NCBI GenBank assembly: GCA_964485905.1
Contig: CAZAJY010000004.1
Span: forward strand, 1-44,893
Reading direction: 5' to 3'
DNA length: 44,893 nucleotides
Source of the DNA: CAIJXO01 sp964485905
GTDB lineage: Bacteria; Patescibacteriota; Minisyncoccia; Phycocordibacterales; GWA1-40-21
The position numbers were made by a program, and so were the translations under genes. The notes beneath the pieces are model-generated. The model was not told where the DNA came from, searched no databases, and saw only the letters and a list, made by a program, of their open reading frames with translations. Positions 26,487-35,495 of this stretch are shown piece by piece (positions within the stretch are counted from its first letter, which is position 1; every line of letters begins with the position of its first letter).

Positions 26487-26557
26487 TGCGGATAGCGGGA
26501 ATCGGACCCGCGCCACATGCTTGGGAAGCACGCGTACTACCACTATACTACATCCGC
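26487..26557 (-). tRNA. tRNA-Gly (CCC)
   Basis: Acceptor gcggatg/tatccgc with a terminal G-T pair, anticodon stem cgtgc/gcatg with loop ttcccaa (anticodon CCC), T arm gcggg tccgatt cccgc. Discriminator A; CCA not encoded. Confidence 0.95.
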
Positions 26558-26565
26558 CTAGCTTC

Positions 26566-26940
26566 CTATTGTAACCAATTCCAGATTTTTTGCCAGAGGC
26601 TAACCGAGGAAGAATTGAGTGGGGGATTTTTATCTTCTCCTTCATCTACAATAATTATTACTTCCTCATCTGGCTTAATTAAACCATATTTCTCGCGAAT
26701 CTCTTCTTCTAAACCATTAACTGTTTCTAATCTCTCAATCTCTGATGATAATATTTTTTCTCTGGCTTGTAAATTATTATAAACTGTTGCAGTCTTAGCT
26801 AAATTATCTTTTGTCATCTCTTGTTTCTGATAAACTCCCCACACGGCTCTGATCAAAAAAGCAATGACAATAAGCAATAGGACCAAAGTAATTCGAGAGT
26901 AAAGGAATCTTTTAAGTTTTCTCTTTTCTTGAAATTCCAT
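26566..26940 (-). CDS. FtsB/DivIC-like septum protein
   Basis: A 124-aa bitopic membrane protein: basic N-terminus, one helix at about 15-34 (RITLVLLLIVIAFLIRAVWG), a coiled coil (about 40-80, NNLQAREKILSSEIERLE), then EEEIREKYGLIKPDEEVIIIV. This is the FtsB/DivIC pattern. The family links FtsL and FtsQ in the division machinery. The proline/serine tail ends in WQKIWNWL. It is transcribed into tRNA-Gly. Confidence 0.85.
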   Translation of the reverse strand: MEFQEKRKLKRFLYSRITLVLLLIVIAFLIRAVWGVYQKQEMTKDNLAKTATVYNNLQAREKILSSEIERLETVNGLEEEIREKYGLIKPDEEVIIIVDEGEDKNPPLNSSSVSLWQKIWNWLQ

Positions 26941-26964
26941 TATCCCTATAGTATACTACATTAC

Positions 26965-27075
26965 ATGTTATTTGATCAAAAACACAAAAAGAAAGTCAAC
27001 TTAATTTGGGCTATAGTCTGTGTCTTGGTAGCTATCAGTATGATTGCTTTGTATATTCCAATTTTGAGATATTAG
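26965..27075 (+). CDS. Very small membrane protein (36 aa)
   Basis: An ATG at 26965 opens a 36-codon frame: polar, lysine-rich start (MLFDQKHKKKVNL), then one membrane helix (IWAIVCVLVAISMIALYIPIL) and the stop TAG. The charge layout predicts the N-terminus in the cytoplasm. It is divergent from the FtsB-like gene and its stop overlaps the lepA stop by 4 nt on the other strand. A TATACT box (26953-26958) lies 6 nt before the ATG, as at other genes here. Function unknown. Confidence 0.65.
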   Translation: MLFDQKHKKKVNLIWAIVCVLVAISMIALYIPILRY

Positions 27076-28886
27076 TCGTTTCTAATCATCTTCAAAAATA
27101 CCTCTTGAGGAATATCAACCGAACCACGATCGGCCATTCTTTTCTTACCTTCTTTTTGGCGTTCACGGAGTTTCATCTTTCGAGTAATATCCCCACCATA
27201 CATATGCGCGGTAACGTTTTTCTTCATCCCAGACAAACTACGAGAAGAAATAATACGACCCATGGCCTTACCTTGAATTTTAAATGAAAACATCTGGCGG
27301 GGTAAAATTTTATGAAGCTTTTCTACGGCATCTTCAGCTTCTATCTCTACCCTCCGTCTAGATACCACACGGGAAAAAGCTGGCACAATATCATCAGCAA
27401 CCAAAACATCTAATCGCACAACGTCAGCCTCTTTCATCTCCCCCACTTCATAGGAAATGGAAGCGTAACCAGAAGTTAAACTTTTTAATTCATTAAAATA
27501 ATTCCGCATCAATTCTCGCAATGGCATAGTCAAATTAACTGAAGTTCTGGTATCACCAAAAACTTCTGAATCCCCCACTACCGCTTCATGGTCATAAAGA
27601 CTTTGCATTATCTCTCCTAAATATTGAGCAGGCGTAATTATTTTTACTTTTACCCAAGGCTCAAAAACTTTTTCTACTAAACCGTCCTCTGGAAAAAGTG
27701 ATGGTGAATAAATCATTTCTTCTTTTCCTGCCAGTCTAGGCTGGTTATTTTTGTAAATAACTTTATAGGTAATACTAGGATTAGTCACTACTAAATTTAA
27801 ATTAAATTCTCGCTTCAACCTTTCCATAATAATTTCCAGATGAAGCATACCCAAGAAACCACAACGAAAACCGCGGCCTAATGTGCCAGAAGCCTCTTCT
27901 TCATAGGCAAAAGATGAATCAGATAAACGCAATCGGCCCAAGGCCTGTCGCAGAAAATCAAAATCATCGGCACTCTCGGGATAGACTGAAGCCCAAACCA
28001 CCGGATTCGGTGACATATAACCATGTAAGGGGGGATGATTATCACGTAAAGAAGAAACCGTATCTCCCACAGAAGCAATACCGGGAACTTTTATACCAGT
28101 CACAATATAACCAATTTCACCGGAAGATATTTTTTCGGTTGGTATTTCACCAGGCGAAAAAATTCCTACCTCCAAAGCTGAAAACTTTTCATTGGCTACT
28201 TTAAAAATTAATGGGGTATTTTTATTCACTTCACCATTTAAAACCCTAATATAGACAATGACACCGCGATGATTGGAATATTGAAAATCAAAAACTAATG
28301 AACGAAAAGTAGAATCTCCCACAATTTCATCTTTTGGTGCTGGCACACGCTTTATAACTTCAGCCAAAAGGCCCGCTACTCCTTCACCAGTTCGTCCAGA
28401 TACTTCTAAAATCTCATCAGGATCTACTCCTAATAAAGAAATGATCTCCATCTTTACATCATCTATCCTAGCTAAAGGTGAATCTATTTTGCTGATAACA
28501 GGAATGATTTTAAGCCCTAATTCACGCGCCATATTCAATGTGGTAAGTGTTTGTGCCTGAACACCCTGAGTCGCGTCTACAAGCAAAATTGAGCCTTCCA
28601 CGGCCTTTAGGGCCCTAGAAACCTCGTAGGAGAAGTCTATATGCCCAGGTGTATCAATCAAATTAAGGATATAATCCTGCCCATCAAGATTATACTTCAT
28701 TCGTACCGGTTGCATTTTTATCGTGATTCCGCGCTCTCTTTCCAGCTCCATTGAGTCTAAAACCTGCTCCATCATTTTTCGCTTTTCAATTGTATGCGTC
28801 AATTCCAACATCCGGTCAGCCAAAGTAGACTTCCCGTGATCAATATGAGCAATAATACTAAAATTTCTGATATGCTTTAAATCCAT
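27072..28886 (-). CDS. lepA: Elongation factor 4 (LepA)
   Basis: A ribosome-associated translational GTPase. The 604-aa protein has the G1 loop AHIDHGKSTLADR, G3 DTPGHIDF, and G4 as SKID in place of the usual NKID. Domains II-V and the LepA C-terminal domain follow (SGMKKNVTAHMYGGDITRKMKL...KKRM). Normal length. TAATAT lies 9 nt before the ATG. Confidence 0.98.
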   Translation of the reverse strand: MDLKHIRNFSIIAHIDHGKSTLADRMLELTHTIEKRKMMEQVLDSMELERERGITIKMQPVRMKYNLDGQDYILNLIDTPGHIDFSYEVSRALKAVEGSILLVDATQGVQAQTLTTLNMARELGLKIIPVISKIDSPLARIDDVKMEIISLLGVDPDEILEVSGRTGEGVAGLLAEVIKRVPAPKDEIVGDSTFRSLVFDFQYSNHRGVIVYIRVLNGEVNKNTPLIFKVANEKFSALEVGIFSPGEIPTEKISSGEIGYIVTGIKVPGIASVGDTVSSLRDNHPPLHGYMSPNPVVWASVYPESADDFDFLRQALGRLRLSDSSFAYEEEASGTLGRGFRCGFLGMLHLEIIMERLKREFNLNLVVTNPSITYKVIYKNNQPRLAGKEEMIYSPSLFPEDGLVEKVFEPWVKVKIITPAQYLGEIMQSLYDHEAVVGDSEVFGDTRTSVNLTMPLRELMRNYFNELKSLTSGYASISYEVGEMKEADVVRLDVLVADDIVPAFSRVVSRRRVEIEAEDAVEKLHKILPRQMFSFKIQGKAMGRIISSRSLSGMKKNVTAHMYGGDITRKMKLRERQKEGKKRMADRGSVDIPQEVFLKMIRND

Positions 28887-28932
28887 AAGAGCTTGATATT
28901 AGCAAAATTTAACTAAAAAAACCACCAAAAAA

Positions 28933-30609
28933 CTAAATCTCAGTAACATCAGCTGGTAATGGTTTGGCTTTCCAAATTTTATGATGCAGGGTGGTCCAGA
29001 TTTCTTCTAGTTCTCGATTTTTTAATAATTTAAGAATAATAATCCCCACCGCAATACCCACAAGACCAGACAGCAACCCCTGCATAAAGATACCAAAAAC
29101 CTTATCTAAATTAAATAAATTATCAAAAATATTAAGGCTGAGGTAGGCAACCAAACCCATAATCACCGACGCCGAAAAACTATGAAAAAGTGTTCCACGT
29201 AAAGATCTAGTAAAACCAACAAATCCACGACCAAAATAAATCCACAATAAAAGACAATTAATAAATACTGCAAGACTATAACCTAAGGGCAACATTAAAA
29301 CATTTGTGCCATCAATATCACTAACTCTGAAAAGCGCTTCAATAAAATATTGAAAAACTAAACTTAGAGAAAAAAGTTTAACCAAAGAATAAGAAAAAAT
29401 AATAACTAAGACTCCAGAAATACTACCAATAATCAGTGGCTTCTTAGTATTTCCCATAGCATAAAAACCTCGAACCAAAAGCAAAATCAAACCTTGGGCC
29501 AAAGCAGAAAATGCAAACATGGCCAAAGCGGCAGCGGTTAAACGAGTGTTAGACCAACTAAATTCTCCAGCGCCTAAAATTGTTCGGACAATTTGCGCCC
29601 GCAAAACAACAAATAAAACAGAGATCGGAATAGACCAAAAAACAATATGCCGAGCAGAAGTGATAATCTCTGCTAAAAATTTTTCTCGATGGCCCTCGGT
29701 AAAAAACTTAGCCAGGGTCGGAAAAGCTGCAATTGAATAACTGACACCAACAATAGCTAGAGGTACAGATTGTAAATTGATGGAAAAATTAAAAATTGCG
29801 ACTGATCCCTCCTTCATAAAAGTTGCCATAGCAATTAAAAAAATAGTTGTAATTTGAGTAATTCCTAGGGTAAAAGTCCTAGGAATAGAAATCAACATAA
29901 CTTTTTTAATACCCGCCCAATCAAAATTAAGTTTAAAGACTGGAAAAATCCCCTGTTTAAAAACAAAAGGAATTTGAATTAACATATGAAGCAAAGCGCC
30001 TAAAATTACTCCTAAAACTAAACCCTTAAGACCAAAAAGTGGATATAAGAAAATGATACCTAAAATAATTCCTAAATTATATGCTAAAGGGCTGAGAGAA
30101 TAAATAATAAAACGTTTATAGACCTGAGTAATGCTACCAAAAAAATTAGATAGTCCCAATAGAATCGGTGATAAAAGAAGAATTCTCGTCAAAGTAATAA
30201 GCTGTGGAAAATCATCTGGAGCAAAACCACGAAAAATTAATGGAATCAAATAAGGAACTAAGAGGAAAGCAAAAAAACTTACAAATAAAATAAGAAGAAA
30301 GAAGAAAGAAAAAACATTATTAATAAATCTTTTCCCTTCCTCTAAACTAACATTCATTTTTTCAATAATAAAAGGTACCAAAACAGAAATAGCTACTAGA
30401 GAAGCAACTGTTACAAAAATAAAATCTGGAATTCGAAAGGCTGAATAATAAAGGTCTAAATCATGACCGGCGCCAAAAGTGCCAGCTAATAATCGATCAC
30501 GCACCAGAGCCAGCAATTGCGACATAATAGCAAAAAAACCAAGTAAATAAGCGGCCTCATGAAGACCGTTTATTTCTTTATTAAACAAATTAAAAATCCT
30601 CTTAACCAT
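28933..30609 (-). CDS. murJ: Lipid II flippase MurJ
   Basis: A membrane flippase that moves the peptidoglycan precursor lipid II outward. The 558-aa protein has about 14 hydrophobic helices and the family's N-terminal signature LLALVRDRLLAGTFGAG...AFRIPDF. It implies that the cell builds or remodels peptidoglycan, consistent with ftsA, ftsZ and the sortase. TATAAT (30619-30624, in TGTATAAT) lies 9 nt before the ATG. An 8-bp perfect inverted repeat, ggaaattt/aaatttcc (30628-30645), sits near the -35 position. Confidence 0.95.
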   Translation of the reverse strand: MVKRIFNLFNKEINGLHEAAYLLGFFAIMSQLLALVRDRLLAGTFGAGHDLDLYYSAFRIPDFIFVTVASLVAISVLVPFIIEKMNVSLEEGKRFINNVFSFFFLLILFVSFFAFLLVPYLIPLIFRGFAPDDFPQLITLTRILLLSPILLGLSNFFGSITQVYKRFIIYSLSPLAYNLGIILGIIFLYPLFGLKGLVLGVILGALLHMLIQIPFVFKQGIFPVFKLNFDWAGIKKVMLISIPRTFTLGITQITTIFLIAMATFMKEGSVAIFNFSINLQSVPLAIVGVSYSIAAFPTLAKFFTEGHREKFLAEIITSARHIVFWSIPISVLFVVLRAQIVRTILGAGEFSWSNTRLTAAALAMFAFSALAQGLILLLVRGFYAMGNTKKPLIIGSISGVLVIIFSYSLVKLFSLSLVFQYFIEALFRVSDIDGTNVLMLPLGYSLAVFINCLLLWIYFGRGFVGFTRSLRGTLFHSFSASVIMGLVAYLSLNIFDNLFNLDKVFGIFMQGLLSGLVGIAVGIIILKLLKNRELEEIWTTLHHKIWKAKPLPADVTEI

Positions 30610-30647
30610 TTAATCGATATTATACAGGAAATTTAAAAATTTCCAAA

Positions 30648-30678
30648 GCAAAATCGCCCCTTCGGGGAGCGATTTTGC
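30648..30678 (-). terminator. Terminator of the RNase P RNA
   Basis: A stem gcaaaatcgc(t)cccc / ggggcgattttgc with a tetraloop (ccttcgg context) directly after the RNase P RNA. The T-run on the minus strand is short (TTT), so strength is uncertain. Confidence 0.7.
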
Positions 30679-30679
30679 A

Positions 30680-31001
30680 TAATGCCTTCGTATCTATAAG
30701 CCGAATTCTGTCTTCCCGACTTTACATCGGAATGACTGATCATTTATCTGGGCCTAATATTACTATTAAGCTCAAGCGGCACAAAGGACTTTCGTCCAGT
30801 ACGACCTTGCACGGGGGTAAGGATTTAGTCGTTGCATTCCAACATTACTGCTGGATTCACCCATTGCTTGCGCTCGGGGTGCTCTTGGCTTTCGCCTTAA
30901 GCGTCACTGTGGTCACCTCTTAGCTTACGCTAGACGGGCATTACCCACTACCTTTCTCCCCAATTTACATCGGGGCCGTGTTCGGACTTTCCTCTCCAAT
31001 T
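30680..31001 (-). ncRNA. rnpB: RNase P RNA
   Basis: The catalytic RNA that matures tRNA 5' ends. The universally conserved segments are present on the minus strand: GAGGAAAGTCCGAACAC at the 5' side, GTAGTGGGTAATGCCCG, and near the 3' end ACAGAATTCGGCTTATAG. Size (about 320 nt) and order match bacterial type A. An extended -10 (TGATATAAA) lies just upstream. The exact ends are estimated. Confidence 0.95.
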
Positions 31002-31056
31002 TTTATATCAGAGCAATCAGTCAATACGGAGACAAAAAAAGTATAACACGGAAACA

Positions 31057-31102
31057 AAACAAAGGCTAGGCTTTGTGAATACCCAAGGCCGAGCCTTTGT
31101 TT
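31057..31102 (-). terminator. Terminator after nrdJ
   Basis: A long stem formed by aaacaaaggct/agcctttgttt plus an inner ggc/gcc extension, followed on the minus strand by a T-rich run. It begins right at the nrdJ stop codon. Confidence 0.8.
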
Positions 31103-33385
31103 CTATACCACCTCACAAGTTCCACCAGCGCAGGCTAATTCTTTCTTCACTTCCGTTTCATCCACCTTCTCATAAGTAATAATTTTAGAGAAATCAATAT
31201 TTCTAGTTTTTTCTACTAATTCATTATATTTCTTTTCATCAATTTCTTCGTATGGTGCCAATTGATACACATGATCATTTCTTGGTAAGAATGACAAGCC
31301 ACCGATAATATCCCAATTTTTATAAACCCAATCAGCTACATCAATCCATTCATTCTCCCCCACCGAAATTGTTACTGATGGATTATGCTCGGTATAATTT
31401 ACTTTTACCATTTTCCAAAATTCTAATTGCTCAACAGCAGTTAAATCATCTTTATAAACTGAGTTCTTTGAAGCTTTAATAGGAAATTCTAAAACATAAG
31501 TCGTCGCATTATCTTTAGATTGTCCAACTTCAGGAAAATAAGGAACACCCTGATCTTTTAACATTTTAAAAAGTGAATCAGTTGCTGAAATTCTTACTCG
31601 ACGAATATAATAGGGTGCGTGTCGCGTATGCATACCTGAAGCACAGTCAACAGTTTGAGAAACAGTGCCTGATGGTTTAACACAGGTTGCACAAGTCGCA
31701 GCACTAATACCAAATCTCTTTGCATAAACTTCATTGGCTTTCACTACTTCTTTTCTTAACTTCTTTAGGGTTTCAGGATTTCTAACGGCTGGACAATCCC
31801 ATTGACCAGTAATAGAAACACCAATCAATCTTTCTTTTTCACAATTTTCTTTCCACTCTTTTGATAAATAACCAAAATTAGTTAGAGTCGCCTGATAAGT
31901 ACCAAGGATCGTCGCTAGTTTAACTTTTCGTAAAAGAGTTTTTTCGGTATCAGCATGTCGAGCCACCACCTCAGACAAATTACAAAACTGCTTAGACTGT
32001 AAAATAATTTCTCCACAAGGATTAGTGCCTAAATCACCCAGATATCCCTTTAGAGCCTTAACTCTTCTTGCTGGCAAAGTCTTCGCTAAAGAACCGCGGT
32101 TAAAAATACCCCTTTCGCCTGAACCACTTTTCATTAATGCGATCCATTCATCCATAAACTCCGCACTGCTAGGTTTTTGCATATAAACAGCTGAATTATT
32201 GGCAATACTTCTTTGAGGATCGGTCAAATAAAATTGACCCTTTTTGGCATCGCGCATCATTTCATCATCAAAATCAGATAGAGAAATCAAGGCGCTACGG
32301 CGCACCCCGCCCGATACCACACAATCACCAATTGAACAGATAATATCGTGAGCATCAATATTAGATAATCGTCGTCCTTGTTTTTTAAATACTTTTTCTC
32401 GTACTAATTTCATCAATCGTATTAAAGGATCGGGACCAGAAGCCTTCCCCCCCATAATTTTAAGCCTGGCACCGGCTGGACGAATTTGAGAAAAATCAAA
32501 CTCTACATCATTACCATCAAACCAAGTTTTCATTCCGTAAACTAACGCGTCAGCCCAACCCTCTTTTGTATCTGGAACAATAAAATCTGGTAATTTTTTA
32601 CCGCTTTGCATTTTAATTTGCGGCAAAGCCTGAATATTTTTACTTTCAACAGAAAAACCAACACCAGTTCCACACATTGAAATATACATAATCTCACCAA
32701 AATCTTGTAGACATGATGGCGCAATAAAAGAACAATTATAAGCACACACATTTGTTTTTTCTACTGCTGGACCAGCAAATTGAAATAGTCTCATTGACGG
32801 CATTACTTCCTGATTTAAAATTGCTTCCCGAATTTCTTCAATTTCTTTTGATTTTAATTTACTACCTAGATTTTTTTTCATCAACTCAATATAACGATCT
32901 ACAGTTTCAATCCAAGTTTCGCGACGACCCTCTTCATCAATCCAACGAGAATAAGATCTATAATAAACTAATTCACCCAAAGAATTTTTAAAATATTTTT
33001 TGCTTTTTGTTGCTAACTCTCTAACTTTTGGTGGAACTGTGATTCCCTGTTGCCTTAACCTTGCTCTTTCTTGACGATACAAAATATATTCCTTTGCTGT
33101 CTTTACATATTCACTTAAAATCAATTCTTTTTCTACAGAATCTTGAACACCTTCCACGGTTGGCATGAAATTTGGATATTTTTTAGTAATCCTAACCAAA
33201 TCTGCAAATACTTTTGTCGCAACTAATTCAGCTTCTTCCAAAGATCCTTCACCAGTCACCAACATCCCTTTATGAATAGCACTAACAATTTTCATTAGAT
33301 CAAAAGGCACAATAGAACCATCTCTTTTTTGAATACTTTTTACTAACTTTACTTCTTTCTTACCTCCCACTGTGTTTTTGACCAT
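31103..33385 (-). CDS. nrdJ: Class II (B12-dependent) ribonucleotide reductase
   Basis: Makes deoxyribonucleotides using adenosylcobalamin. The 760-aa protein begins with an ATP-cone (about 15-105: SIQKRDGSIVPFDLMKIVSAIHKG). The core has CAYNCSF, SMCGTGVGFSVE, the NPCGEI active-site loop and KPSGTVSQ. It ends in a redox-active tail, CAGGTC (Cys752, Cys757), re-reduced by a thioredoxin or glutaredoxin. The core resembles the monomeric Lactobacillus-type enzyme, with an ATP-cone added. No cobalamin riboswitch is recognisable upstream. Confidence 0.93.
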   Translation of the reverse strand: MVKNTVGGKKEVKLVKSIQKRDGSIVPFDLMKIVSAIHKGMLVTGEGSLEEAELVATKVFADLVRITKKYPNFMPTVEGVQDSVEKELILSEYVKTAKEYILYRQERARLRQQGITVPPKVRELATKSKKYFKNSLGELVYYRSYSRWIDEEGRRETWIETVDRYIELMKKNLGSKLKSKEIEEIREAILNQEVMPSMRLFQFAGPAVEKTNVCAYNCSFIAPSCLQDFGEIMYISMCGTGVGFSVESKNIQALPQIKMQSGKKLPDFIVPDTKEGWADALVYGMKTWFDGNDVEFDFSQIRPAGARLKIMGGKASGPDPLIRLMKLVREKVFKKQGRRLSNIDAHDIICSIGDCVVSGGVRRSALISLSDFDDEMMRDAKKGQFYLTDPQRSIANNSAVYMQKPSSAEFMDEWIALMKSGSGERGIFNRGSLAKTLPARRVKALKGYLGDLGTNPCGEIILQSKQFCNLSEVVARHADTEKTLLRKVKLATILGTYQATLTNFGYLSKEWKENCEKERLIGVSITGQWDCPAVRNPETLKKLRKEVVKANEVYAKRFGISAATCATCVKPSGTVSQTVDCASGMHTRHAPYYIRRVRISATDSLFKMLKDQGVPYFPEVGQSKDNATTYVLEFPIKASKNSVYKDDLTAVEQLEFWKMVKVNYTEHNPSVTISVGENEWIDVADWVYKNWDIIGGLSFLPRNDHVYQLAPYEEIDEKKYNELVEKTRNIDFSKIITYEKVDETEVKKELACAGGTCEVV

Positions 33386-33575
33386 AATTTTTTTCTTATC
33401 AATTAATTTTCTCTAATAAATTTTTCTATCAATCAATTTTACACTAATTTTTCAAACAAAAGAATAGAAAAAGACAAAAAAATACCAGTGAAGACTAAAA
33501 ATCAATGGCTGTAAAGTCAGTCGGAAAAATTTACTTATAAGACAAGACAAAAAGGGTGCTAAATTTTAAAAAAAT
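33386..33575 (-). other. AT-rich gap upstream of nrdJ
   Basis: 190 nt without a gene, strongly AT-rich, with long T-runs on the minus strand. I looked for a cobalamin riboswitch (GCCACTG box) and for NrdR boxes and found neither. It presumably holds the nrdJ promoter, but no convincing one can be named. Confidence 0.4.
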
Positions 33576-34142
33576 TTATTTATTAAGAAAGACTGCCTGG
33601 TCGCCAACCTCTAAATCATAATTTTGGGCCTCTAAAGCATTTATTTCTAAAACATATTGCGATTTTATATCATTACCGAAAATCTTGGGAAAAGTATTTG
33701 CTTGTAAATTTGATTCAATCAAGACAATACGCCAATTATTATCAAAAAATACAATATCAATTGGGATTAACATATCTTTCATCCAAAAAGATTGATAAGC
33801 CATCTTATCAAATACAAAAAGCATTCCGCCTTGATTATAAAGAACTTTTCGATTAGATAAACCATTTGTTCGAGTTTGATCATTGTCAGCAATTTCCACA
33901 TCCCAAGAATTTTTACCAATTATAATTTTCCCATTTGTACCAGAGACTAATTCAGAGAAAATATTTTCTGATAAATCTCCCGTCTGATTATTTAATATAC
34001 CTAACTGATTAGCAGTATCGCCTATTTCTGGATAATTAGAAAAAAAATTAGAAAAATTTTGTGGAGCTAAGCCAGCCCAAAAAATCAAAGCAGAAAAAAT
34101 AAAAAGTAGAATTATTACGATAATTGATAAAATTTGTTTCAT
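33576..34142 (-). CDS. DUF192 exported protein
   Basis: A 188-aa protein with an N-terminal membrane helix (about 5-24) and a DUF192 domain from about residue 72 on. Family landmarks are QTRTNGLSNR, GMLFVF, and SFWMKDMLIPIDIVFFD. DUF192 proteins are small, exported or membrane-anchored beta-rich proteins of unknown activity. It is the last gene of a minus-strand run with the AlkD-like and transporter genes. Confidence 0.9.
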   Translation of the reverse strand: MKQILSIIVIILLFIFSALIFWAGLAPQNFSNFFSNYPEIGDTANQLGILNNQTGDLSENIFSELVSGTNGKIIIGKNSWDVEIADNDQTRTNGLSNRKVLYNQGGMLFVFDKMAYQSFWMKDMLIPIDIVFFDNNWRIVLIESNLQANTFPKIFGNDIKSQYVLEINALEAQNYDLEVGDQAVFLNK

Positions 34143-34160
34143 ATTTATTTTCTAATTTTT

Positions 34161-34871
34161 TTAAGCTAAATATTTCTTTCTATCTTGATCATTAAATTTT
34201 TCAATAGCATATCTCAAAGTTGTCCTAGGCATCTTCTGATAAAATTTATTTAAAAAATTTATTTCTACTTCTAAATTTTTCTTACCAACTTCTCGTAACA
34301 TCCAACCAATAGCTTTTTGAATTAAATCTTCTCGATCAGAAATTAAAATCTTTGCAATCTTTAAAGAATCAAAAAATTTATTTTGTCTTATGAAAGCGAA
34401 AGTACTTAGAACCACTACCCGTCGTGACCAAAGATTTTTAGACCTAACTAAATCATATAATATATCTTTATTCTTATCAAGCAAATAATCTCCCAGAATT
34501 TTCGGTGCACTCATATCTACCAAATCCCAATTATTTACTCTCCCCCGCCTAACATTCTGTAAATAGAAATCGTCTAATCTTTTCTTTAAATGACCATCTT
34601 TTATTTTCTTCGCTTTCTCATACTGATCAACTAAGATTCTCAGAGCACAAGTTCTTTCATCGTGAATCTTACTGTCTAACAATTTCCCCAGACTCACCAA
34701 ATCAAGATTTGAGTATTTCTTAGCTACTACTTTTATTTGATTTGAAGTTAGGCCTAAAAACACATCTCCCTCACCATATTCTCCCTTGCCAGTCTTGAAA
34801 TACCGCGCCGAAAATTTGGCTTTTCGCGGATTAGATACTTTATTTAAGTCTTGAATCAGATTTTGTAACAT
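34161..34871 (-). CDS. AlkD-like DNA glycosylase (HEAT-repeat)
   Basis: A 236-aa all-helical protein of the DNA alkylation repair family. Recognisable patterns are RYFKTGKGEYGEGDVFLGL near the N-terminus, NNWDLVDMSAPKILG, SKNLWSRRVVVLSTF and the IQKAIGWMLREVGK motif. AlkD enzymes excise alkylated bases such as 7-methylguanine without base flipping. Length is normal for the family. It lies 8 nt behind the LysE-type gene. Confidence 0.9.
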   Translation of the reverse strand: MLQNLIQDLNKVSNPRKAKFSARYFKTGKGEYGEGDVFLGLTSNQIKVVAKKYSNLDLVSLGKLLDSKIHDERTCALRILVDQYEKAKKIKDGHLKKRLDDFYLQNVRRGRVNNWDLVDMSAPKILGDYLLDKNKDILYDLVRSKNLWSRRVVVLSTFAFIRQNKFFDSLKIAKILISDREDLIQKAIGWMLREVGKKNLEVEINFLNKFYQKMPRTTLRYAIEKFNDQDRKKYLA

Positions 34872-34879
34872 TTCTACTA

Positions 34880-35491
34880 TTATAGCACCACTCTTGAGTT
34901 AAAAGCACTTAATATAGTTCTAAATCCAAGAATTACAAGAACTAGAGCGAGAATTTTAAATGTAGCACCTACTAAATCATTTTTCTGTAAAAGTGGACGA
35001 AATTTATAAAAGACAAAAGCTAGGGCAATTGTAATGATTAACCAAGCCAACTCAAAAATAATTAAAAAGATAAACTTACCACCAATTAGAGTCTGATCCA
35101 GAATTAGAGCTTTTGGAATGCCCACAGTAATCCAGAAAATCCAGTAACCACTATTTAATGCAGTTAAAACTATTACTTGCCAAAAAGAAAGGAATTTTTT
35201 ATCCTCAGTGTTTATTTTGGTAATATTCCAAACTCTAGATGCTAACCAAAACAAAACCACACCTCCACAAATAGAAATAACCTGAATAATCAACTTTGAT
35301 AATCCAAGTTGATATAAAATAAGTAAGGCCAGAAGAGCCCCAACAGTTTCGGCAATGAGAGCCCAGAGGATGATTCTTAGACCTCGTCTAAAGTTTGAGT
35401 TAAGAATTTCCGTAAACGTTCCCGTTAAAATAGGACCAGGAATTGCTCCGCCCACTAGACCTAATAGAAATGCTTCAACTAATGATGCCAT
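34880..35491 (-). CDS. LysE/RhtB-type exporter
   Basis: A 203-aa membrane protein with six predicted helices. The N-terminal GLVGGAIPGPILTGTFTEIL matches the conserved G-x-x-PGP motif of LysE/RhtB amino-acid exporters. The substrate cannot be read from sequence. It starts 4 nt after the MFS gene. Confidence 0.82.
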   Translation of the reverse strand: MASLVEAFLLGLVGGAIPGPILTGTFTEILNSNFRRGLRIILWALIAETVGALLALLILYQLGLSKLIIQVISICGGVVLFWLASRVWNITKINTEDKKFLSFWQVIVLTALNSGYWIFWITVGIPKALILDQTLIGGKFIFLIIFELAWLIITIALAFVFYKFRPLLQKNDLVGATFKILALVLVILGFRTILSAFNSRVVL

Positions 35492-35495
35492 AATT

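Noticed and set aside
30675..30923. 82-aa open frame on the + strand
   Set aside because: It lies entirely within the RNase P RNA, on the opposite strand.
33386..33575. Cobalamin riboswitch or NrdR box before nrdJ
   Set aside because: Neither the conserved B12 box nor a paired NrdR motif can be found in the AT-rich gap.
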